A stretch of 64,000 nucleotides of DNA, from assembly GCA_024663395.1 (NCBI GenBank), contig JANFAH010000037.1, forward strand, positions 1-64,000, read 5' to 3'. Both the position numbers and the translations under genes were made by a program. The DNA is from Pisolithus tinctorius (Eukaryota; Basidiomycota; Agaricomycetes; Boletales; Pisolithaceae). Below are positions 57,393 to 64,000 of this stretch, one piece after another; positions within the stretch are counted from its first letter, which is position 1; the number at the start of each line of letters is the position of its first letter. Below the pieces are notes generated by a model. It had not been told where the DNA came from. It searched no databases and worked only from the letters and a program-made list of their open reading frames with translations.

Positions 57393-59184
57393 TCATCTTG
57401 GGGTGACAGTGTGGAAGTGCATCACTTCACCCAGTGTCATTTGTCTCATTTGGCCTTGAGGGGCTGGCTGCATTAGCGGCAGTCTGGTTTGCCTGATGGG
57501 ATCTGTGGGACATGGGGGGAGCTTGACTTGGGTCCAGTCATCCATGGTGGGGAAGTAGGGCATTTGGTTTTCTGGGGTGCAGTTGTTCATGGCATTGCAT
57601 TTTCTGATAAAGGCAGGGCAGTTTCTGTCTGAGCTGGGGTGGGTGTCGCTCTGGCAGTTTGCACAGTATATGGTGGGCAAGTTACATGTCTGTGTGCAGT
57701 GGAGTTGAGCACATACACTGCAGGTGTCTGCTTCTTGTTTGCAGTCTTTTGCCAGATGACCTATTTGCTGACATTTGAGGCAGTGGATTGGTTCCTTTTT
57801 GTCCTTATGCAGACATAGCCTGTCCAGACCCCAGTAGAGTCCATCCCTGATGACCTGGTTAGCTGTCTCAGGAGAGGTGAAGGTTGCTAGTGCATGTGCT
57901 ACACGTTGGTTGGGGGATCATTTGGTCAGGTCTTTGATCCATTTGATCTGGCTTATGGAACCCGGCAGGATGTTGTTCTTGGTTTCCATTTCACATAGTG
58001 TGTTGGGGCAATCTAGGTCAGTCATGGTTGAGAGGAATGGGATTACGACACTGTACATCCTGTCTTTGATCGTGGTCATGCCTCCTAGTTTCTCCAGGAA
58101 GGTAGCTCAGTTGGGGGCTTTTTGATCCACACTGCGGCTTCCTGACTGTTGAACTCGAGGAGGATGCCATTGTTTCATAGGTGGGTGATTGATTTCAGTT
58201 GGATTTTGGGGCTGTCTACCCTGTCTACTGCTTCTATTGCTTGCCTAATGAGGTTGATGGCTGTCTCTCTCTTGGTGGAATTGTTGAGTATTGGGTGATC
58301 TCTGTTGGGGTCAATCAGTATTTGTCTGTCTCTGATAGCAGTGTGGGCCTTAGCATGTTCCTGTGTTGGGCATTTGCCCAGTGGGATCTGGTTTGGATTA
58401 GTGGTGTTGTGGCTAGGGCATCTCTGTATGGCATTGGGAATGGTGCCAGGGGTGTTTGGGTTTTGAGGTGGTCTTTGACTTCTTCTATCACAGTTTTGAT
58501 CAACCCTACATCATCAGTGAGCTTTTGTACCTTACCTTCAAGGAGTTCAAGGCTTGTGTCACCTGCAGTGGTATCATGGGTTCCAGCATTCTTGGCAATC
58601 TCAGCGCTTAGCATTGTGATTTGTTCATTGGTGGCTTTGAGTTTCTCTGTGGTTGACATGATTTTGCCAATGTGCAGTGATATGGCAATTAGGACTGAGG
58701 CATCTAGTTTGCTTGATACTGCCTTGGTTATAGATTCAGCTATTGCCAGTGCTGCTAAGTCTCTGACTAGATATGCTGTAGCTCGAATGGCCAATCATGT
58801 CATGCTGTTCACTGTTTTGCTTTGTGAGATGTAGAACAGGGCTTGGGACAGGTGTTCTGGCATTATCGGGTCTCTGTGTATGGTGTACAGCTGGTCTAGG
58901 AATTTTCTTGCTGAGTCTGTGTCTTTTATTTCTGTGTCTGGGTCGTTGATGATGTCTTTGATGGGTAGTCCACTGCTTCTGGTGGTCTTGCCATGTAGAG
59001 TGGATCCTGACATGCGAGGTGCTGCCTGGGGTCCTGGCATGGTGTGGGAGTTAGACCTCAGGGTTGTTTGCCCTGTCAAGGTTGTGGGTGGCAGGTGTGA
59101 GAGTGTCTTCTGGTGCCTGTGTAACTGGGAGAGTGTGTGCAGGGGTGGGCTTTGGCATTCTAGAAAGACATTTCTGTATGTCAC
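57393..59184 (-). pseudogene. LINE ORF1 (gag-like) remnant
   Basis: Non-LTR retrotransposon nucleic-acid-binding protein. In order: PIKDIINDPDTEIKDTDSARKFLD, a stop, LAIRATAYLVRDLAALAIAES, a coiled coil (TTEKLKATNEQITMLSAEIAKNAG), FPMPYRDAL, a frame change, ILIDPNRDHPILNNSTKRE, a stop, NNGILLEFNSQEAAVWIKK, and finally zinc knuckles CLKCQQIGHLAKDC, CANCQSDTHPSSDRNC with CTPENQMPYFPT. Several TGA stops replace Arg-like positions. No reverse transcriptase follows: downstream of 57393 comes a repeat U copy. So only ORF1 remains. Confidence 0.82.
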
Positions 59185-59280
59185 TGTTGGCAGCGATGGG
59201 CTCTGCTTCTGTGGCTAGCATGACAGGGTCAAGGAATTTTTTGGGGTCCTAGTTGGGGTGCCATGTGGAGCAGAGTCAAG

Positions 59281-60173
59281 AAGCATCCACAGCAGGCTCA
59301 TGAGAGGGGTGTTCTCCATTGAGATTGTAGCATCAACAATATGATGATTGAGGACTTTGCAAATGGGTTACATGGCTTTCTCCTTGACTGGGAATTTACT
59401 GTATGGGTCACATTACAGGGGGAATATGACTTGGGCAGCACAGTCAGTACTATGCAAAACATTTTGGAACTTGAAGCTGATAGTATCCCAAGGGGACAGT
59501 CCCCTTCCTTTCAGTGAATATCCTTGGCCAACTCAAGGGAGCCATCACTAAAAGTGGAATGACTAATGTCCCATTGATCCAGAAAAGCACCTCTCTCACA
59601 CATGCATTCATCAATCACCTTACTACTATACACCATAAATTTGCAGATGATATTGAATCCCTGTTCTACATTTTCATCTGGATCCTCATCCTTTATGATG
59701 GGCCACTTGGCCATGAGCATCAAGATATCAGCCATGAAAAGACACTTCTTGGCTTGTGGAGTGAAAAGGTGGCTGAAGGTCTCAAAATTGCCAGATGCAC
59801 CAAGTTCACATTCCTTAATGACCCATCCAAATTGGGGCTGGATTCCAAGGTCTCACAATATTTCCCCTCTGGCTAATGAGTGGCACACATTGCTTGGGCA
59901 GTCTCTGCTGGGCAGAACTGAAGTGCAGTTCTCTGACATTATCTCCATTTTTGATTGCTTCTTGCCCAGAATGCCATACAAGAAACCACCAGAGATGATG
60001 AATGCATTCCAGCAGATCATCACCCAGCACAAAGTGCTTAATTCAAGCATGTGTCTGAGTCAGGAGAACAATATGGATGCTATGCCTTTGGCAGTTATGT
60101 CTTCTAAACTCCTTTGTGAAGAGGTAAGGAGCATGGATAACTCTCCTATACCCAATAAACACTTCAAAGGCAT
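59281..60173 (+). pseudogene. FunK1-type protein kinase remnant (C-lobe)
   Basis: FunK1 kinases are a large basidiomycete-expanded family of unknown substrate. Readable parts: VLH, TGA (59320-59322), DCSINNMMIEDF, that is the HRDxxxxN catalytic loop with its Arg codon turned into TGA; HGFLLDWEFTVWVT (DFG region reads LDWE); then FADDIESLFYIFIWILILYDGP and, in another frame, QFSDIISIFDCFLPRMP. A frame change lies near 59500 and a stop near 59876. The N-lobe is missing where the LINE remnant begins. Confidence 0.75.
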
Positions 60174-60841
60174 GTAGTCTTAGCATGAATTTTAAGTCTA
60201 GTTCATGTTCTGTATGTTGCATGTAAAGTTTTGATTCATTTGCTGCAGGTAACTGTCTCTGCATGTTGTTTCCTTTTACATCTCACAATGAACCTGTCAA
60301 CATTTATATGGATTCACAAGATGTCATTTTGTCATGGTCCCCAGGCTTCTGTCTTTTACTGTTCTCTGCTTAACTCCTTGTACCTTCAGATGTCCACCCA
60401 ATCTGGAACAATCCTGCTGAAAAAAAAGGATAGCAAAAAAGTCCAGTGACAACCAGAGGCCAATGGAAGCACTTGACCTGCAAAAAACAAGTGTCTAGGA
60501 AGCCCACCTGTTGATCTCAAGGAGTCTCAGTCTGTTTGCCACAGCAGGACTCTGTTGTAGTGGAAGGGCAGGGGTGGGTTCAGGTGGAAGGGCCAAGCAA
60601 TTGGAGTGGATTGGTACTGCCCTTAAAGGCCAAGCTACATGGCTGTGAAAGTCAACAGATCTCCCCAATAATTCCATTGTAAATCCTCTTGCATCTCTGC
60701 CCACTCAGTGGGAAAATGGTGGGGGCCACAGTGCTGGCCAGAATGCAAAACCAAAGGTCAGTTCTAGTTATTTGCAGATATCAAGCTAACCACTTGCAAA
60801 GTCCAATGTTGCCCCACCACCCTATGCACCTCACATTGTGA
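60174..60841. other. Stretch without a supported gene
   Basis: CpG-poor sequence between the kinase remnant and the DUF6532-like remnant. No domain or repeat was recognised. Confidence 0.4.
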
Positions 60842-62150
60842 ATGGTCCTAGCCCAGCTTATATGCCTCTGGTCAGTGCCTTTTCATACTGATATACAATG
60901 TTTGTTTCAGAATCCTGTCCCTCAGTCTTCAACAGCAGTAGTGACTCCTGTCTTCCATCAGCACCTCACAGACTCCCATTGCTTTGGTTTCAGTGGGCCA
61001 GCTCAACAGTCAGGTCACATCATGCCTCCTGGGATGGAACCTGACCTTCAAGTGCTCAATAATCCTTATATCACTGCAATTTGGGGAGACCAAGTTCCCA
61101 GTAATACATCTCACCTGCCAACACCCCTGCCCAACTACCAGCCTCAGTTTATTCCCCACCAGCCACCTGCTACCATCCCTGACTCTTGTATCAATCGCTC
61201 CCTTGATAGCTCACCCTCATTGAGACAAACTTTGGCAACTGCTGACATTTGCCACAAGAGTTCAGAGAAGCTGTCATCAGAGGGTTCCTCAGAAGAGGAG
61301 TTGGAGTCCTTGAGTAGTAACCCATCAGATGCAGAGGCTAGTGAGGTCTCTGGCAATGAGTCTGACAAAGATGAAGACAATGCATTTGGATGGGGTGCAA
61401 CAAATCTTAGGCAATCAACTCATCCTGGTATGCATCAGAGGTTATTATGGTATTGGCTCAATGTTCTTTGTTAGGCCTCTCCCAAGAAATGACAACAAAC
61501 AATCCTATTCACCACAATTCCTTACCCCCTGACCATGAGTTTCAGTACTCACACAACAAGGATGATGATGTGGCTCTGCAAAGCTTACAATCCAAGGACA
61601 AGGCTCAGCCAGAGGTACAAAAAGGCCATTCCTGCTAGCTTTATTTATTCAGATTGTTATTTTAGGGTTCCCAACATGGCACTGTCATCAATGTTCTTGA
61701 ATGCCACCATTGCACTAATGGCTACCCTTCTGTTCCTGATTGTGATCTCCTGACCCTTGTGCATGACTCAGTCAACAAAGTATCTCAGCATACCAGAGCC
61801 CCTTGTAACTCCAAGAATGCTAAGGATGAGGGCCCATTGCCCCCACAACTGAGATTTTACAAGGCAGTATGGAAGGGCTGTCTTGAAGATGCTAAGCAAG
61901 AATGCAGGGCTGCACATGCACTTTCTAACCCATTCCCATCAAAATCTCATGACCTGAACCTCTCCATAACAGAGGTGCTTATCACTGTTGTCATTGAGTG
62001 GAATCAACATGGTGTGCACTTTGAAGATGGTGAGTAACAATATTTTCACTTGATACATGTCTCATTATCCTAACTTTATAGGTTACTGGCCTGACCACAA
62101 GCAAGATATGGCATCCCTCATAAGTAGTCCCATCTTTCAGTTACAGCTAC
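60842..62150 (+). pseudogene. DUF6532-like protein remnant
   Basis: A disordered N-terminal part with an acidic Ser-rich run (SSEEELESLSSNPSDAEASE, NESDKDEDNAFGWG) in 60842-61474, then broken frames, then 61759-62037 encoding LPPQLRFYKAVWKGCLEDAKQECR, NPFPSKSHDLNLSITEVLITVV and HGVHFEDG, continued after a short intron by YWPDHKQDMASLI. That C-terminal block matches, from memory, the DUF6532 domain expanded in Agaricomycetes. Several frame breaks near 61480-61750. Function of the family unknown. Confidence 0.55.
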
Positions 62151-62180
62151 TGACATACTACTGGTAGCTCCTTGGTGATA

Positions 62181-62395
62181 CAGTGGCCCAAAAAAGTGTC
62201 CCAATGTTGAGTGATTTTGGAAGAATTTAAGATATATGAGAGAATCAGTAGGAATCAGTTCAAACTCCTACAGGACCAAAAGTAGCACTAACTGTTGCCT
62301 TGGCCACAAGGGCTTGTTCATGTAATTTGGTTGCATGGCACTGAGATATAACCATTTTAAAATGACATGTCATTGGGACACTTTTTTGAGCATGA
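62181..62395. mobile_element. Small inverted-repeat element (MITE-like)
   Basis: CAGTGGCCCAAAAAAGTGTC at 62181 is repeated inverted near 62371-62390 (GACACTTTTTTGAG), giving terminal repeats of about 25 bp around a ~215-bp non-coding body. CAGTG ends resemble those of Tc1/mariner elements, so it may be a deletion derivative. Confidence 0.6.
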
Positions 62396-62591
62396 TGTTG
62401 TCTGTCATTATTTAGTAAATAACATAAGGATTTGACAACTTCTGAAGAATTTTTTGCTTCAACCTTGCATGATTACATAATGTACATAATCCTGAGCCAT
62501 AAAAAAGGCTTAGTGACCACTCAGCTAACCCTACTCCACTGTGAAATGCATTTTTGTCTCTGCTTGAGCAAATATCCATCTTCTTTCTGAA

Positions 62592-62951
62592 TTGGGCTTT
62601 TTGGCTCATCAAATATCCTCTAAAATTGGTCTGGGAAGCTCTACTGTGGCAAGAGTCATCAAAGAGATCCAGCTAGATAAGGAAAATCTCAAAATGGGAC
62701 ATCCTTACCAGCCTTCTTCTACTAGCAGAAGGAGAATAGTCTCTAGTGTGACCTCCAGGAGAATTGAAAATGCCATCCAGGCCACCCATATAATAAGAGT
62801 GGCTCTTTCCTCTCCTGTCTCTGCCCAAACTGTTTGCAGTGTGCTCAATTCTGCATCCCTGACAGCTGTAGTCAAGCAGGAGAATTATCCTGCAAAGGCT
62901 GTGCTACCATTTTCCACACATATTTCCTTCCTTCTGACCCAATACTATTGA
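62592..62951 (+). pseudogene. Tc1/mariner-type transposase N-terminal fragment
   Basis: Helix-turn-helix part reading GFLAHQISSKIGLGSSTVARVIKEI, then SRRRIVSSVTSRRIENAIQATHIIR and SAQTVCSVLNSASLTAVVKQE. This order matches fungal Tc1/mariner-type transposases. The DDE catalytic part is missing; the sequence turns into an inverted partial copy of itself. Confidence 0.65.
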
Positions 62952-62967
62952 TCTTGGGTTGAACTGA

Positions 62968-63119
62968 CTAGATGACCCTAGTCCAGTCCCCAGTCCAGGT
63001 TTGGTGCTTAAGAGCAAAGGAAAGTCCCTGTTGCTTGTGCTTGCCAGACAGGAGTGGCTTTTCCTGCTTGACTACAGCCTTCAGGGATGTAGAATTGAAC
63101 ACACTGCAAACAGTCTGTG
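62968..63119 (-). pseudogene. Inverted partial copy of the same transposase
   Basis: On the minus strand TQTVCSVFNSTSLKAVVKQEKPLLSGKHKQQ repeats the segment at 62815-62880 of the plus-strand fragment and continues a little further (LSFALKHQ). The two halves face each other, as after an aberrant transposition or inverted duplication. Confidence 0.65.
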
Positions 63120-63690
63120 TGTCAAGTTTGGGCCTACTCTGACCAACTCTGACACTAGACAAAGTCTGGGGAGAGGTTTGAAAGCAAGTCTAACACAGAA
63201 GAATGGACCTCTGGGTGGTGGAGTGTCAGCAGGGACAAAGTCTGCTGAGACAGAGGTGGAGTGGAGTGAGGGTGTTGGGTTTAGCTCATGTGCTACCCCC
63301 TTGCATGATCTCAGCCCTTGTATTTCAGAGGTAGAGACCAGATGGATAGTCAGAGGTAACTCTGACAGACAGAAGATGGAGAGAGAGGGAGTAGGAACTA
63401 AGTCAATATTCATACTGAGGAACAACAGAGTATGGTACATGCTTTTATACTGCTACAGAGGTACAGTAACTGGAACCAGAACTGACATATAGAGACTCAT
63501 AAATTTTCAAGTAAAAACTTCCTAGATGATGAATGAAGGGAAGACAGAGGACATATGATGGGTAACATAGAACAACCCAAAAAGGAAACAGTCCAAGTGC
63601 TGGACCATGCAGTGTGCATGCTGTCAAGGAGAAGTCTGAAGGGAGGTCACATGACTGCTCAGAGAATGGTCTGCATGGTCCAACAGTAGA
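63120..63690. repeat. Decayed copy of the chromovirus LTR (CpG-free)
   Basis: Aligns from TGTCAAGTTTGGGCCTAC with the chromovirus LTRs at 41148 and 47753, but almost every CG of those LTRs is TG or CA here (TTCGGG to TTTGGG, CTCCGACC to CTCTGACC, GCGGAG to TGGAG). It is truncated before the LTR end. It dates an earlier wave of the same family. Confidence 0.85.
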
Positions 63691-63694
63691 TCAG

Positions 63695-64000
63695 TGTTAG
63701 ATTTGGCAAGTCGCTCGTAGCCTTCGTTCGTTAATTGACGCCACTTTTCCTTACCGTGGGAAACACTTCCCGTTTACGGGTCTACAAGACCACAATACTT
63801 AGTCGTTCTCGAGCGCTGACAATACAGCGCGGTAACCTTTGTTTTATTATCTTCAAATGTTTCATACGTATAAATTAACGGTACAAGGACTCACGCTATG
63901 ACCGTGCTTGTAGTTTCAGCACCGGGTTCAACACCCGTGTCTCACCCTTTTGTTTCATATAGTGTACTTAACTCGCTACTGTAGTAACACCACCTCAGAC
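63695..64000. mobile_element. LTR, family TGTTAGATTT, running off the window
   Basis: Starts TGTTAGATTTGGCAAGTC and reaches ...CACCTCAGAC at the window edge, the near-end of the LTR in the copy at 31532. CpG-rich compared with the left neighbour, so a recent insertion into or next to the decayed gypsy LTR. Whether an internal region follows cannot be seen. Confidence 0.65.

Noticed and set aside
1..64000. tRNA, rRNA, CRISPR array or bacterial operon
   Set aside because: Nothing with cloverleaf, rRNA core or regularly spaced repeats was recognised on either strand by eye.

Overview
The window looks like nuclear DNA of a basidiomycete, most likely a mushroom-forming Agaricomycete. Genes carry many short introns (about 40-75 nt), and the window holds lineage-typical families: HET-domain proteins, a FunK1-type kinase remnant, a DUF6532-like protein, a chromodomain Ty3/gypsy element and PIF/Harbinger transposons with a Myb/SANT companion. 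No bacterial features, CRISPR, rRNA or tRNA genes were recognised. All exon models were built by eye from splice signals; where noted, exon lengths sum to an exact multiple of three, which supports them.

Region 1 (1-28.3 kb) is the gene-bearing part. In order: the 3' end of an unknown gene (+), SUMO (-), a 1019-aa multi-pass membrane protein with an acidic/serine-rich tail (-), a tandem duplication of about 4 kb in which each unit has a HET-domain pseudogene followed by a gene resembling the X domain of fungal DnaJ proteins, a small third HET remnant, an AlkB-like 2OG-Fe(II) dioxygenase (-), an unknown 423-aa protein (-) divergent from the Rab geranylgeranyltransferase beta subunit BET2 (+), a histidine-acid-phosphatase-fold protein whose catalytic RHG motif reads RNG (+), and an unknown 510-aa protein (-).

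Region 2 (28.4-64 kb) is a transposon graveyard with visible layering. A PIF/Harbinger element (28410-31526) has clear TIRs and a CTA target duplication. From 32 to 57 kb an old CpG-poor repeat pair (called U and R here) recurs, and has been broken by younger insertions: two solo LTRs, a full Ty3/gypsy chromovirus (41148-48465, 5-bp duplication CTGAG) and, inside a second Harbinger copy, an intact Tc1/mariner element (52152-53761, TA duplication). Copia remnants, a LINE ORF1 remnant, a FunK1 kinase remnant, a DUF6532-like remnant and a CpG-stripped gypsy LTR fill the rest.

The most notable items are a complete-looking -1 frameshift signal at the gag/pol junction of the chromovirus, an antisense coiled-coil ORF inside the same element, the repeated HET plus DnaJ-X pairing, the U/R repeat family whose R part occurs both as direct and as inverted flanks, and a consistent CpG-to-TpG decay that converts Arg codons to TGA.
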